Notes: a model not told the origin generated them from the sequence alone. Numbered from the stretch's first letter, positions 43,170-52,925 are shown. The stretch: DNA of 64,000 nucleotides from Oscillospiraceae bacterium (GCA_902795045.1 CADBJU010000014.1:1-64000), one strand, 5' to 3'. Numbers and translations are program-made.

Positions 43170-44525
43170 GTGAGGAGAGGGACAAAACGCGTTCTGGCCG
43201 TCGTGCTGGTGCTGCTGCTTATGGCGCTGCTCGGCATGGTGGGATGGCGCGTGTGGAAGGAAAAGCAGCATGATGAGGCCGTAAGCCGGGCGGCAGCGTA
43301 TCGGGCCGCGGGGAACTACCGTGAGGCGCGGGAGCTGTATTTCTCCCTCGGCATGGAGACGGAGGCGGCCGAATGCTTAGAGCAGCTTGAACTTCAGGAG
43401 AAGGAAAACGCCTACGCCGCCGCCGAGGCACAGCTCGAAGCGGGGGAGTACCTGGACGCAAAGGACGCCTTCCTCGCCCTCGGTGACTTCAAGGACGCGA
43501 AAACGCGCGCGCTGGAGTGCGACTATCGCCGGGCGGAGGCCTACGCGGACGCTGACCGGCTCTCCGAGGCCATCTCCCTGCTTGGCACGCTGACGGATTA
43601 CCCGGAAGCGGAGACGCTGCTGAAAACCTGCCGGGATAAGCTCTATGACCGGGCGCTGGAGGCGACCTACGCCTGCCGCCTGGACGAGGCCGTGCAGCGC
43701 TGGAACGAGCTGGGGGACTACCGCGACAGCATGAAGCTCAAGCAGCGCTGTCTCGACCGCATCGTCGCCATGGCGGAGGGGACCGACGAGCCGGTGAACT
43801 ACTCCGAGTACGCGGGCTATGATCTCGGCAAGGGCATCCTGTATTACCACCGCCTCGGCCTCATCTATGTCCCCAAGGACGCGGGACCGGAGACATCCTG
43901 TCTGATCTTCTACCCCGGCGGCTATGACGAGGCGCTTGCCAACAACTACCTCACCGAGTACGTCTACGCCCCCGACCCGCCCAACGCCATCATGCTCCTG
44001 TGCTACGCAAACGGCTACGGCCATGTGGCGGACAAGGTGGAGGATTCTTACCGGGCGCTGGAGCAGGCGGCGATCGAGAACAACGTCTTCCTGCACGATC
44101 TGGTGCTCTGCGGGGCCAGCATGGGGGCCTACACCGCCTGCCAGGGAGCGGCGATCCTCTATGAAAACCACGGCCTTGCCGCCAAGATGGTGATGACCTT
44201 CGATGCCGGCATGCACTGGGAGGTGGAGAGCCACGTCATGACTCCCGAGCAGTGCGACAGCACGGCGAAGGCGGGCACGCGCTTTTACCTGTTTGAGTTC
44301 GGCGGCGTGGGCATGAACAAGCGGGCCATCGAGCTCATGGTCGCCCACGGCAACGACGTGACCGTCGTCGAATGCGCGGGCGGCGGGCACTACGGCATCA
44401 TCACCGATGCCATCGAATACGGCATGATCGACTGGGCCCTGGGCCGCGGCGAGCGCCCGGTCAACAGCAATTACAAATACTACCCCCTGGACCGCAGCTC
44501 CACCTACCCCTACGGGGTGGGATAA
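43170..44525 (+). CDS. Membrane-anchored protein with TPR-like repeats and an alpha/beta-hydrolase domain
   Basis: The 451-residue protein has a signal anchor (residues 8-27), four or five TPR/Sel1-like helical repeats with recurring LG.. / DA / A...L spacing (about 30-205: FLALGDFKDAKTRALECDY, NELGDYRDSMKLK) and a C-terminal alpha/beta-hydrolase. The catalytic triad is visible: nucleophile Ser317 in CGASMGAY, Asp345 in TFDAGMH, His407 in GGGHYGI. The start is probably GTG at 43170, 7 nt after GGAGGG; TTG at 43164 is too close. The substrate is unknown. It lies directly behind the 14-bp repeat array. Confidence 0.78.
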   Translation: MRRGTKRVLAVVLVLLLMALLGMVGWRVWKEKQHDEAVSRAAAYRAAGNYREARELYFSLGMETEAAECLEQLELQEKENAYAAAEAQLEAGEYLDAKDAFLALGDFKDAKTRALECDYRRAEAYADADRLSEAISLLGTLTDYPEAETLLKTCRDKLYDRALEATYACRLDEAVQRWNELGDYRDSMKLKQRCLDRIVAMAEGTDEPVNYSEYAGYDLGKGILYYHRLGLIYVPKDAGPETSCLIFYPGGYDEALANNYLTEYVYAPDPPNAIMLLCYANGYGHVADKVEDSYRALEQAAIENNVFLHDLVLCGASMGAYTACQGAAILYENHGLAAKMVMTFDAGMHWEVESHVMTPEQCDSTAKAGTRFYLFEFGGVGMNKRAIELMVAHGNDVTVVECAGGGHYGIITDAIEYGMIDWALGRGERPVNSNYKYYPLDRSSTYPYGVG

Positions 44526-44527
44526 AA

Positions 44528-44605
44528 CTTGCCTCCACCAGCCGCGCATGCGGCGATATGGGGGAGGGGGACCGCTTCAGCGGTGGAAGGGGTTTGTGCG
44601 TTGAT
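44528..44605. repeat. Truncated family-B element
   Basis: CTTGCCTCCACCAGCCGCGC followed by GGGGGAGGGGGACCGCTTCA and GCGGTGGAAGGGGTTTG is the left half of a family-B copy. The right half is missing. Confidence 0.7.
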
Positions 44606-44669
44606 GCCTCAGCCCCACCGGCGCTGTTGCACCGGGACCTAATCATAAATCGAAGAGAGAGAAACCGCC

Positions 44670-46493
44670 ATGGAACAAAAACCCGTCAAGAAAATCATCC
44701 GCTCATCCCAGCTCAAGATCTACGCCATCGCCCTGCTTGCCACCGGCGCGGTGAGCGAGCTTATCTGGACCGTGTTCAACGCCGTGCACCGCAACAGGGA
44801 GCTGCCCTGGAATGTGTGCTTTGGGCTGGCGCTCTTTGTCGCCGCGATGCTGGTTTTCCGCCGGCTTAAAAAGGACCTGCCCGAAAAGCCGGACGTGAGC
44901 CAAGAGGACAGGCTGTTCCTCTGCGCCCTGCACGACCAGTATCTCAAGCGTCTGCTCCACGCCATCGCGCTGTTTATCGCGGCCTTCGCGGTCTTCATCG
45001 GGGCGGAGCTGAGCTTCTATTTCTTCGGCAACTCCAAGGCGGCGGAGCTGGGGGAGAACATGGCGTCGAACATCCTGCTCATCCAGCTGCCGCTGTACCT
45101 GCTGATTAAAAACAGCCTGGGCCTGCGCCTTCTGAACCGCTGGGTCGGGAGCCGTGACGAAAACCTCACGAAGCGTCACCTCTGGGGCATGGCGCTGATT
45201 TCCCTGCTGTACTGGGCCGCTGTCCTCGCTTTCACGGTCATCTTCCGGGATAAGCTCCAGTACCCGGCCAACGCCATGATCGCCGCGGGCATCGCCTTTT
45301 TGCTGCTGGTATTCGCCTACGATGTTACGCTCAGAAAAAACATCGCGCGGCGGAACATGGTATTCAACCGTCTTGCCGTCGCCCTCTGGACCGCGGCGGC
45401 GGTGCTTGTCCTGCTCTTTGTCATCCTGCGCCGGGAGACCTGGTACACCCAGCCCTACATCAATTCCGTCCCCGTCGTCACCCGCAATCCCTGCCCCATC
45501 GAATATGACGACGAAAGCGGCATCTATACCATCACGGCCCGGGACGGGGATTTCAAGATCCTCCACCTGACGGACATCCACCTCGGCAACTCTCTCTATT
45601 CCTACCACAAGGACATCAAGGCTCTGCAGGCCTGTTATGACGAGATCAATTACGCAAAGCCGGACCTCGTCATCGTGACGGGCGACCTCTGCTTCCCGCT
45701 CGGCATCATGTCCATGTCGCTCAATAACTCCGCCCCGGTCAACCAGTTTGCGGCCTTCATGCGCAATGTCGGCGTGCCCTGGGCTTTCACCTACGGCAAC
45801 CACGACACCGAAAGCATCGCCTCCATGGACCGGGAATCCCTCAACGATGTGTACAAGTCGCTGTCCTTCAAGACCTCGGGCCTGCTGCTGTACCCCTACA
45901 CGCAGCCGGAGATCACCGGGCGCAACAACCAGCTCATCGAGCTCAGAAACGCCGACGGCACGCTCAACACCGGCCTCTTCCTGCTCGACTCCAACGCCTA
46001 CACCGGCGAGGGCATCAATGTCTATGACTATATACACGACGACCAGGTGGACTGGTACGCCTCCCAGGTGGAGCGCCTGAACGCCGAGGCGGGGAGAACG
46101 GTGCCCTCCATGATCTTCTTCCACATCCCCCTCCAGCAGTACCGCACCGCCTACGAGCTCTATGAGGCGGGCAGCGACGAGGTCACATACTTCTTCGGCG
46201 AAAACGGGGAGCAGATGATCGACAAGGTCTGCTGTTCCGATTATCCCAGCAAGCTCTTTGACCGCATCCTCGAGCTCGGCAGCACCAAGGGCGTCTTCTG
46301 CGGACATGACCACTACAACAACATGTCGCTGGAATACAAGGGCATCCGCCTGACCTACGGCATGAGCATCGACTACCTCGCCATGCCGGGCATCGAAAAC
46401 GACACCGCCCAGCGCGGCGCGGAGCTTATCACCATCCATCCGGACGGCACCTGGGATCTCAAACAGATCCCGCTCACGTCGATACAGGGATAA
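44670..46493 (+). CDS. Polytopic membrane protein with calcineurin-like metallophosphoesterase domain
   Basis: The 607-residue protein has seven or so transmembrane helices in residues 15-265 and an extracytoplasmic calcineurin-like domain from about residue 295. Metal-binding motifs are complete: HLTDIHLG, VTGDLCF, YGNHDTES, FFHIPLQQ and CGHDHYNN. Relatives act on lipid-linked or wall-bound phosphodiesters, though the substrate is not evident. It ends the plus-strand run that includes CapA, UDP-sugar and hydrolase genes, and is convergent with cysS. A separate MPE of this plan is common in Clostridia. Confidence 0.85.
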   Translation: MEQKPVKKIIRSSQLKIYAIALLATGAVSELIWTVFNAVHRNRELPWNVCFGLALFVAAMLVFRRLKKDLPEKPDVSQEDRLFLCALHDQYLKRLLHAIALFIAAFAVFIGAELSFYFFGNSKAAELGENMASNILLIQLPLYLLIKNSLGLRLLNRWVGSRDENLTKRHLWGMALISLLYWAAVLAFTVIFRDKLQYPANAMIAAGIAFLLLVFAYDVTLRKNIARRNMVFNRLAVALWTAAAVLVLLFVILRRETWYTQPYINSVPVVTRNPCPIEYDDESGIYTITARDGDFKILHLTDIHLGNSLYSYHKDIKALQACYDEINYAKPDLVIVTGDLCFPLGIMSMSLNNSAPVNQFAAFMRNVGVPWAFTYGNHDTESIASMDRESLNDVYKSLSFKTSGLLLYPYTQPEITGRNNQLIELRNADGTLNTGLFLLDSNAYTGEGINVYDYIHDDQVDWYASQVERLNAEAGRTVPSMIFFHIPLQQYRTAYELYEAGSDEVTYFFGENGEQMIDKVCCSDYPSKLFDRILELGSTKGVFCGHDHYNNMSLEYKGIRLTYGMSIDYLAMPGIENDTAQRGAELITIHPDGTWDLKQIPLTSIQG

Positions 46494-46501
46494 AAACAAC
46501 A

Positions 46502-46530
46502 ACAGCGCCGCACGAAATGTGCGGCGCTGT
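46502..46530. terminator. Terminator between the metallophosphoesterase gene and cysS
   Basis: ACAGCGCCGCAC-GAAAT-GTGCGGCGCTGT; on the minus strand it is followed by TGTTGTTTTTATC, so it mainly serves cysS. Confidence 0.8.
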
Positions 46531-46545
46531 CTGCGTCTTACGGTC

Positions 46546-47997
46546 TTAAATTCTCTTCCACTTGGCGCCGTGGGGGATGTCCGTGACCTCAATGCCGGCG
46601 GCCTTGAGCTCGTCGCGGATGCGGTCGGCCTCGGCGAAGTTCTTGGCCTTCTTCGCGTCCTGGCGGGCCATGATCCTGGCCTCGACCTCGGGGTCATTTT
46701 CGCCGGACTCGGACACGACGGTGAACTGTCCCGCCGCGACCTGCTGGCGCTTGAGCTCCTCGCGCTTCACACTGGCCTTCTCAAGCAGACTCAAGCCGAG
46801 CACGGTGTCAAAGGCGCCAATGGCCTTGAGCTTGGTTGCGTCATTCGTCTTCGCCTTGAGCACGTCGTAGAGCGCCGTGACCGCGAGGGAGGAGTTGAGG
46901 TCGTTGTCCATCGCGGCGCGGAACTTCTGGTCAAGCTCCTGGAAGGCTGCCTCGTCAACTTCCCCGTCCTCGGGCTTGAGGGCGGCGATGCGGGCGATGA
47001 GCTTATTGTACGCGCCCTGGGCGTTGTCGAGGTTTTCCCAGGTGAACACCAGGCTCTTGCGGTAATGGCTCTGCAGGCAGAAGAAGCGGTAGGCGAGGGG
47101 ATCATAGCCCTTCTGCTCTAAAAGCGACACGGTCAGAAACTCGCCGCTGGACTTGCTCATTTTGCCCGAAGTGGTGTTCAGGTGGAGGACATGCATCCAG
47201 TATTTCACCCAGGGGTGGCCAAGATAGGCCTCGGACTGGGCGATTTCGTTGGTGTGGTGGGGGAAGGCGTTGTCAATGCCGCCGCAGTGGATGTCGATGT
47301 TCTCACCCAGGTGCTTCATGGAGATGCCGGAGCACTCGATGTGCCAGCCGGGGTAGCCCACGCCCCAGGGGGAATCCCACTTGAGGGCCTGGTCCTCGAA
47401 CTTGGACTTGGTGAACCACAGCACAAAGTCGTTTTTGTTGCGCTTGTTGGTATCTTCCTCCACGCCCTCGCGCACGCCGACGTTCAGGTCTTCTTCCTTG
47501 AAGTCGTTGAAGACGTAGTAGCGCTCGAGCTTCGAGGTATCAAAGTACACGTTGCCGCCGGCAAAGTAGGCGTAGCCTGTGTCCATGAGCTTCGTGATGA
47601 TCTTGATGTAATCGTCGATGCAGTGCGTGGCGGGCTCGACCACATCGGGGGTCTTGATGTTGAGCTTTTTGCAGTCGTCGAAGAAGGCGTCGGTGTAATA
47701 CTGGGCGATCTCCATGACGGACTTGTGCTCGCGCTTTGCACCCTTGAGCATCTTGTCCTCGCCCTCGTCGGCGTCGGAGGTGAGGTGGCCGACGTCGGTG
47801 ATGTTCATGACGCGCTTGACATTATAGCCCGTGTAGCGCAGGTACTTCTCCAGAATGTCCTCCATGATGTAGGAGCGGAGGTTGCCGATGTGCGCGAAGT
47901 GGTAGACCGTCGGGCCGCAGGTGTACATCTTGACAAGGCTGGGATCGTTGGGAACGAACTCTTCCCGTTTATGCGAGGCGGAATTGTACAGGATCAT
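46546..47997 (-). CDS. cysS: Cysteine-tRNA ligase
   Basis: The 483-residue class I synthetase charges tRNA-Cys. TCGPTVYHFAHIGNLRSY contains the zinc-ligand Cys and the HIGH-equivalent HIGN; WHIECSGIS and HCGGIDNAFPHH complete the zinc site; GKMSKSSGEF is the KMSKS loop. An anticodon-binding region follows, ending PHGAKWKRI. There is no T-box or other leader structure that I can see in the 280 bp upstream, which hold a family-E repeat instead. Confidence 0.96.
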   Translation of the reverse strand: MILYNSASHKREEFVPNDPSLVKMYTCGPTVYHFAHIGNLRSYIMEDILEKYLRYTGYNVKRVMNITDVGHLTSDADEGEDKMLKGAKREHKSVMEIAQYYTDAFFDDCKKLNIKTPDVVEPATHCIDDYIKIITKLMDTGYAYFAGGNVYFDTSKLERYYVFNDFKEEDLNVGVREGVEEDTNKRNKNDFVLWFTKSKFEDQALKWDSPWGVGYPGWHIECSGISMKHLGENIDIHCGGIDNAFPHHTNEIAQSEAYLGHPWVKYWMHVLHLNTTSGKMSKSSGEFLTVSLLEQKGYDPLAYRFFCLQSHYRKSLVFTWENLDNAQGAYNKLIARIAALKPEDGEVDEAAFQELDQKFRAAMDNDLNSSLAVTALYDVLKAKTNDATKLKAIGAFDTVLGLSLLEKASVKREELKRQQVAAGQFTVVSESGENDPEVEARIMARQDAKKAKNFAEADRIRDELKAAGIEVTDIPHGAKWKRI

Positions 47998-48087
47998 TGA
48001 TATTAACTCCTTTTATGAACAGGATAGAAAAGCCGAATAATGCAAGAGACTAAAGAGAAGCGGCGTTTTTGTGTCCGGAATTGGTGA

Positions 48088-48242
48088 CATTGTAGGGGCC
48101 GACGCCCTCGGCGGCCCGACGGTGAAATCACAATAAACGCACTTATCAACAGCAAAAACAAACTGTATATAAATGACCACTAGGGATTTCCACACAATTT
48201 GAGACTGTACCGTGCGGGCCGCCGAGGGCGTCGGCCCCTACG
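48088..48242. repeat. Family-E palindrome with separated arms
   Basis: GTAGGGGCCGACGCCCTCGG ... at 48090 and the inverted CCGAGGGCGTCGGCCCCTAC at 48222 flank 80 bp of AT-rich sequence. The arms match perfectly over more than 25 bp. Noncoding, in the cysS-pgsA gap. Confidence 0.8.
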
Positions 48243-48280
48243 GTGAAACAATAAATACGACGAAGAAATAGCGTACAGCG

Positions 48281-48802
48281 TCAATCTGCGTCCTTAAATA
48301 CGTCTTTGTTCTTCATAAAATACTCGGCGCCGGAATAGATGGTGGTAATCAAAATCACGGCGGAGACGAGCATGTTGAGCCACGGATACTGCGTGAACAC
48401 CAGCACGAAGCACAGACCCACCATCGTGCAGGTGGTCTTGACCTTGCCGGACCAGGCGGCGGCGATGACATGCTGGCGCTCGGCGGCGACCAGGCGCAGG
48501 CCGGACACCGCAAACTCCCGGAACAGCACCACGGCCACGACCCAGCCTGGCATCTGGCCCTTCTCCACCAGAAAGCACATGGCCGACAGTACCAGCATCT
48601 TGTCCGCCAGCGGGTCCATGAACTTGCCGAAGTTGGAGATCTGGTTGTAGTGCCGGGCGATGTAGCCGTCCAGCAGATCCGAGAGGCTTGCGAGGATAAA
48701 GACGACCGTGGCGGCGATGCGGTGACCGGTGTAGCAAAGCACCAGGAATACCGGGATCAGCGCGATGCGCGCAATGGTGATCTTGTTTGCGGTAGTGTTC
48801 AT
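48281..48802 (-). CDS. pgsA: CDP-diacylglycerol-glycerol-3-phosphate 3-phosphatidyltransferase
   Basis: The 173-residue membrane enzyme makes phosphatidylglycerol phosphate. The CDP-alcohol phosphotransferase signature SDLLDGYIARHYNQISNFG followed by KFMDPLADK is intact, and there are four to five helices. The ATG at 48802 is 6 nt after GGAGGA; a GTG two codons upstream is possible. It follows rimO by 2 nt, a gene order (rimO-pgsA, then recA nearby) conserved in Firmicutes. Confidence 0.95.
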   Translation of the reverse strand: MNTTANKITIARIALIPVFLVLCYTGHRIAATVVFILASLSDLLDGYIARHYNQISNFGKFMDPLADKMLVLSAMCFLVEKGQMPGWVVAVVLFREFAVSGLRLVAAERQHVIAAAWSGKVKTTCTMVGLCFVLVFTQYPWLNMLVSAVILITTIYSGAEYFMKNKDVFKDAD

Positions 48803-48804
48803 GC

Positions 48805-50136
48805 TCACTCCTCCTCCGTATGCCCAAAGAGCAGGCCGTCGTCGGTGTCGTCGATCACAACGCGCTGCATTTCGCCCTCACGGCCCGGCCCGTCAAAGAA
48901 GACCTGACCGTCGATGTCGGGGGAATCGGCGTAAGAGCGGCCAAAATAGCTCTGACTCTCCTCGTCGAAGCCCTCGCACAGCACGTCGATGGTTTTGCCC
49001 ACAAAGCTTTGACAGAAGTCCTCCATGATCGGGGCCTGCAGCTCGAGGATCAGATCGGCCCTGCGCTGCGCTTCCTCAAGGTCCACATGCTCCATCTGCG
49101 CGGCGGGGGTCCCTTCCTCGGGGGAGAAGGGGAAGACGCCGACGCGCTCGATACGGGCCTCCTTGAGAAATTCGCACAGCTCATCAAATTCGGCCTCTCC
49201 CTCGCCGGGGAGCCCCGCGATCAGACTCGTGCGCAGCACCAGACCGGGGATGCGCTCGCGCAGCGTTTTGAAGAGCCTGCGGATGTCCGCGCCCGTGCCG
49301 CGGCGGTTCATGCGCTTGAGAATCGGATCGTTGATGTGCTGGATGGGGATGTCCAGATACTTGACGATTTTGGGATTGTTCGCGATCTCGTCGATGAGCT
49401 CGTCATCGAACTGATCCACATACAGATAGTGAAGCCGCAGCCACTCGATGCCCTCGATTTGAGAGAGCTTCCGGCACAGCTCCGCGAGACAGCGCTTCCC
49501 GTAGAGGTCGGTGCCGTAGCGGGTGATGTCCTGGGCGATGACGATGAGCTCCTTCACCCCATGCGCGGCTAAGTCCCGCGCCTCCTCCAGGATGTTCTCC
49601 ATGCTCCGTGAGCGGTAGCGGCCCCGGATAAAGGGGATGGCGCAGAAGGCGCAGAAGTTGTTGCAGCCCTCGGCAATCCGGAGATACGCCCAGCCCGGCC
49701 CGGTGGTCACGACGCGGGGGATCTCGTCCACCGGCGCGCTCTGGTCGGAAAAGAGATTGCACGCGCGCCGCTCCATGACGGCGTTTGCCGCAAAGACGAT
49801 GTCCTTAAAGTTGCTGATGCCGAGCACCGCGTCGATCTCCGGCAGCTCGGAAAGAATCGTGTCCTTGTAGCGCTCGGACAGACACCCCGTCACGATGATG
49901 CCGCCGAGTCTGCCCGCCTTTTTAAGTTCCGCCATCTCGAGGATGTTGTCGATGGCCTCGGATTTCGCGGCGTCGATGAAGCCGCAGGTGTTCACGATCA
50001 CAAGGTCGGCCCCGTCCGGGTCCGCCACCAGCGTGAAGCCCGCCTCGCTCATCAGATACAACATCTGCTCGCTGTTGACCAGGTTCTTGGCACAGCCCAG
50101 GGAAATCATTGCAAAGCTTTTATTCTTAGCTTCCAT
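48805..50136 (-). CDS. rimO: Ribosomal protein S12 methylthiotransferase
   Basis: The 443-residue radical-SAM enzyme methylthiolates the conserved Asp of ribosomal protein S12. The N-terminal UPF0004 domain starts SLGCAKNLVNSEQM, which separates RimO from MiaB; the radical SAM cluster is CNNFCAFC (CxxxCxxC, near residue 155), and a TRAM domain ends the protein. It lies between recX and pgsA on one minus-strand run. Confidence 0.96.
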   Translation of the reverse strand: MEAKNKSFAMISLGCAKNLVNSEQMLYLMSEAGFTLVADPDGADLVIVNTCGFIDAAKSEAIDNILEMAELKKAGRLGGIIVTGCLSERYKDTILSELPEIDAVLGISNFKDIVFAANAVMERRACNLFSDQSAPVDEIPRVVTTGPGWAYLRIAEGCNNFCAFCAIPFIRGRYRSRSMENILEEARDLAAHGVKELIVIAQDITRYGTDLYGKRCLAELCRKLSQIEGIEWLRLHYLYVDQFDDELIDEIANNPKIVKYLDIPIQHINDPILKRMNRRGTGADIRRLFKTLRERIPGLVLRTSLIAGLPGEGEAEFDELCEFLKEARIERVGVFPFSPEEGTPAAQMEHVDLEEAQRRADLILELQAPIMEDFCQSFVGKTIDVLCEGFDEESQSYFGRSYADSPDIDGQVFFDGPGREGEMQRVVIDDTDDGLLFGHTEEE

Positions 50137-50139
50137 AGC

Positions 50140-50754
50140 TTATTCCTCATAGTCAAAAGACGCTCTTGCCCGCTCCAGGGCCTCACGGATCTCCTCGCCG
50201 CTGTAGCCGCGGCGGTAGAGAGAGGCGGAGAGCTTTCGCACCGCGTCCCGGTCCCCGGGATCGCGCAGCTTTGAGGCGACCAGGCGGTCGAGCCTGGACG
50301 TGTCCTCCGGCATCGTTGACAGCGCGTCGTCCCATAAGTCTCGCGGCACGCCCCGGCGCATAAGCTCCTGGCGCACGCGCCCCTCGCCGTAGCCCTTGGC
50401 CGCGTAATGGCGCACGACGGCGGCGGCGTAGCGCTCCTCGTCGAGAAGCCCGCGCTCGAGGATCCACTGCACGCAGTAATCGGCAGTCTCCTCGTCCGCG
50501 CCCTTGTCGCGCAGCTTTTTATTCAGCTCGCTTGCCGACATCTGCCGCTGGGACACAAGCTCCAGCGCCTTTTCCCGGCTGAGGGCCTTCTTCGATTCCC
50601 GGCGCAGGATGTCCATGTCGCGGTCATTCAGCTCTCGCCCGGCGAAAAGCCGCAGCTCGGTCACGGTGCCGAGGGTCGTCTTGACCTCGCTCTCGTCCTC
50701 CAGCACCACCGTCACATGCTCGGCGGTGGTCTGTTTCAGGGATGTGATGCGCAT
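50140..50754 (-). CDS. recX: Regulatory protein RecX
   Basis: The 204-residue protein inhibits or modulates RecA filaments. It is built of three-helix RecX repeats: ALELVSQRQMSASELNKKLR, then YAAAVVRHYAAKGYGEGRVR with QELMRRGVPRDLW, then AVRKLSASLYRRGYSGEEIR. It sits between recA (9 nt upstream) and rimO (3 nt downstream), so recA, recX, rimO and pgsA probably form one unit. Confidence 0.93.
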   Translation of the reverse strand: MRITSLKQTTAEHVTVVLEDESEVKTTLGTVTELRLFAGRELNDRDMDILRRESKKALSREKALELVSQRQMSASELNKKLRDKGADEETADYCVQWILERGLLDEERYAAAVVRHYAAKGYGEGRVRQELMRRGVPRDLWDDALSTMPEDTSRLDRLVASKLRDPGDRDAVRKLSASLYRRGYSGEEIREALERARASFDYEE

Positions 50755-50763
50755 GGGCAGGGC

Positions 50764-51882
50764 TTAGTCCTCCTCAAAGTCCGCCGCACTCACGTCGAGA
50801 GCGGGGGCGGGGGCGGCGCGGCCGGAGGCCATGGCGGCCTTCATGGCCTGGGGGCTCATGAGCTTGTGGGCGTTGTCGCGGATCTCCTGCTCGATCTTGT
50901 CACAGACCTCGGGGTTATCGGCGAGGTACTGCTTGACGCCGTCGCGGCCCTGGATGCGGTTGCCGTCCACGGTGAACCACGCGCCTGCCTTGTCGATGAT
51001 CTCAAGCTTCACGGCAAGGTCGACGATCTCGCCGATCTTGGAGATGCCCTCGCCGTACATGATGTCGAACTCCGCCTCGCGGAAGGGGGGCGCGACCTTG
51101 TTCTTGACGACCTTGGCGCGGGTGCGGTTGCCGACCATCTCGCCGTTGACCTTGAGAGTCTCGATACGCCGCACGTCGATACGCACGCTCGCGTAGTACT
51201 TGAGGGCGAGGCCGCCGGGGGTGGTCTCGGGGTTACCGTACATGACGCCGATCTTCTGGCGAAGCTGGTTGATGAAGATGACGGTGCAGTTATTCTTGGA
51301 GATCGCGCCCGCAAGGCGGCGCATGGCCTGGCTCATGAGACGGGCCAGCGCGCCGACCACGGTGTCGCCCACCTCGCCCTCGAGCTCCACGCGGGGGATG
51401 AGGGCCGCGACGGAGTCGACCACCACCACGTCCACGGCGCCGGAGCGCACCAGAGACTCGGCAATGTCAAGGGCCTGCTCGCCGGTATCCGGCTGGGAGA
51501 TGAGAAGACTGTCGATGTCCACGCCGAGGGCTCTCGCGTAGGCGGGCTCAAGGGCATGCTCCACGTCGATGTAAGCGGCCTCGCCGCCCGCCTTCTGGGC
51601 GGAGGCGACGGCATGCAGGGCCAGGGTGGTCTTGCCGCTTGCCTCGGGGCCGTAGATCTCGATGATCCTGCCTCTGGGGATGCCGCCGATGCCGAGGGCC
51701 AGGTCCAGGGCCAGGGAGCCGGTGGACAGCGCCTCCACGTTTACGTTGATATCGTCGCCCAGGCGCATGATGGTGCCCTTGCCGTAATCCTTCTCGATTT
51801 TGGCGATGGCGGTTTCCAGCGCCTTTTTCTTGTCGGCGTTCGCCGGCGCGACAACCGCGGGAACCTTTTTCTTTTCAGCCAT
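50764..51882 (-). CDS. recA: Recombinase RecA
   Basis: The 372-residue protein drives homologous recombination and SOS induction. Walker A is GPEASGKTT, with Walker B in [13 protein letters not shown] and the loop [20 protein letters not shown]. The ATG at 51882 (MAEKKKVP) follows TTGGAG; upstream in-frame residues come from the family-B repeat. The C-terminal tail is acidic and Ala/Pro-rich, ending DFEED. No SOS (GAAC/GTTC-type LexA) box was recognised in the short leader. Confidence 0.97.
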   Translation of the reverse strand: MAEKKKVPAVVAPANADKKKALETAIAKIEKDYGKGTIMRLGDDINVNVEALSTGSLALDLALGIGGIPRGRIIEIYGPEASGKTTLALHAVASAQKAGGEAAYIDVEHALEPAYARALGVDIDSLLISQPDTGEQALDIAESLVRSGAVDVVVVDSVAALIPRVELEGEVGDTVVGALARLMSQAMRRLAGAISKNNCTVIFINQLRQKIGVMYGNPETTPGGLALKYYASVRIDVRRIETLKVNGEMVGNRTRAKVVKNKVAPPFREAEFDIMYGEGISKIGEIVDLAVKLEIIDKAGAWFTVDGNRIQGRDGVKQYLADNPEVCDKIEQEIRDNAHKLMSPQAMKAAMASGRAAPAPALDVSAADFEED

Positions 51883-51925
51883 TGTTATTCTCCAATCTGC
51901 CGCAAGAGCGGCGATGTTTATAATA

Positions 51926-52067
51926 CTTGCCTCCCCCAGCCGCTTGCGGCGTTTGGGGGAGGGGGACCGCTTCAGCGGTGGAAGGGGTTTGCCCGTCAAC
52001 CGACGACTCCCTCAGTCACGGCGCGGACATACACGCGCCGTGCCAGCTCCCTCAGGGAGGGAGCCAA
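51926..52067. repeat. Family-B element between prmC and recA
   Basis: Ends are CTTGCCTCCCCCAGCCGCTTGCGG and CCCTCAGGGAGGGAGCCAA, with inner hairpin CACGGCGCGGACATACACGC and CGCCGTG. It may insulate recA from prmC. Confidence 0.8.
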
Positions 52068-52070
52068 ATT

Positions 52071-52925
52071 CTACATCCGTCCGACTACCGCCCGCAGCAC
52101 GCCTCTTGTGTCCTTATGCACGGTGCTGGCGGCAAAGCCCGCGGCCATCATCATGTCGGCGACCGTGTCGGCCTGACCCTCGCCGACCTCAAAGATCAGC
52201 AGGCCGTCCGGCCGCAGGAGGGTTTTCCAGTGCTTGATGATGCCCTTGTAAAAGCGCAGACCGTCCTTGCCGCCGTCGAGTGCCCAGATCGGCTCGTAAT
52301 CCTTCACCGAGCGGTCGAGCGTCCGGATTTCATCGGTGGCGATATAGGGGGGGTTGGACACGATGAGGTCGAAGCTTCCGATCCCCAGCGGGGGAGAGGC
52401 GAGGGCGTCGGCCTGCATGCAGATGACGCGCGTGGTCAGGCGGTTTAAGTTCACGTTCCGGCGGCAGACCTCAAGGGCGCTCGCGCTCAGATCCACGGCG
52501 ACGAGCTTCGTCGCGGGCAGCTCGTGTCCGACGGCGCAGGTGATGCAGCCGCTCCCGCAGCAGAGGTCCAGTACCCGCGCGTCCATCTTCCAGCCGGTCA
52601 GCGCCTCTTTGGCGAGGTCGACCAGCAGCTCCGTGTCGGTGCGCGGGATGAGCACGTCCTTCGTCACCTTCATGGGCAGGCCGTAAAACTCCCAGTCCCC
52701 GGTGATATAGGCCACGGGTTCACCCTTGAGCCGCCTGTCGGTATACTCCTGCACCAGCGCCTCCACCTTGTCGGTGGTGTAGAGGTTCAGGTCGCGCAGA
52801 AGCTGCTGCACGGTCTTCCCGGCGGCGGAAGCCACCAGGACCCGCGCTTCCAGCGCATAGGCTTCGATCTCGGCGCGCTTTAGGGTGTTGCGGGTATTGA
52901 TGTACAGTTCGTTGTAGGTTTTCAA
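52071..52925 (-). CDS. prmC: Peptide chain release factor N5-glutamine methyltransferase
   Basis: The 284-residue PrmC methylates the GGQ Gln of release factors RF1/RF2. The SAM-binding VLDLCCGSGCITCAVG and the catalytic NPPY in LIVSNPPYIATDE are intact. It is 6 nt downstream of the YqhQ-like gene, an order seen in many Clostridia where prfA usually follows; prfA is not here. Confidence 0.95.
   Translation of the reverse strand: MKTYNELYINTRNTLKRAEIEAYALEARVLVASAAGKTVQQLLRDLNLYTTDKVEALVQEYTDRRLKGEPVAYITGDWEFYGLPMKVTKDVLIPRTDTELLVDLAKEALTGWKMDARVLDLCCGSGCITCAVGHELPATKLVAVDLSASALEVCRRNVNLNRLTTRVICMQADALASPPLGIGSFDLIVSNPPYIATDEIRTLDRSVKDYEPIWALDGGKDGLRFYKGIIKHWKTLLRPDGLLIFEVGEGQADTVADMMMAAGFAASTVHKDTRGVLRAVVGRM

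Noticed and set aside
44703..46697. Long minus-strand open frame (664 codons) opposite the metallophosphoesterase and part of cysS
   Set aside because: It crosses the terminator at 46502-46530 and antiparallels clear enzymes; no family similarity or ribosome site.
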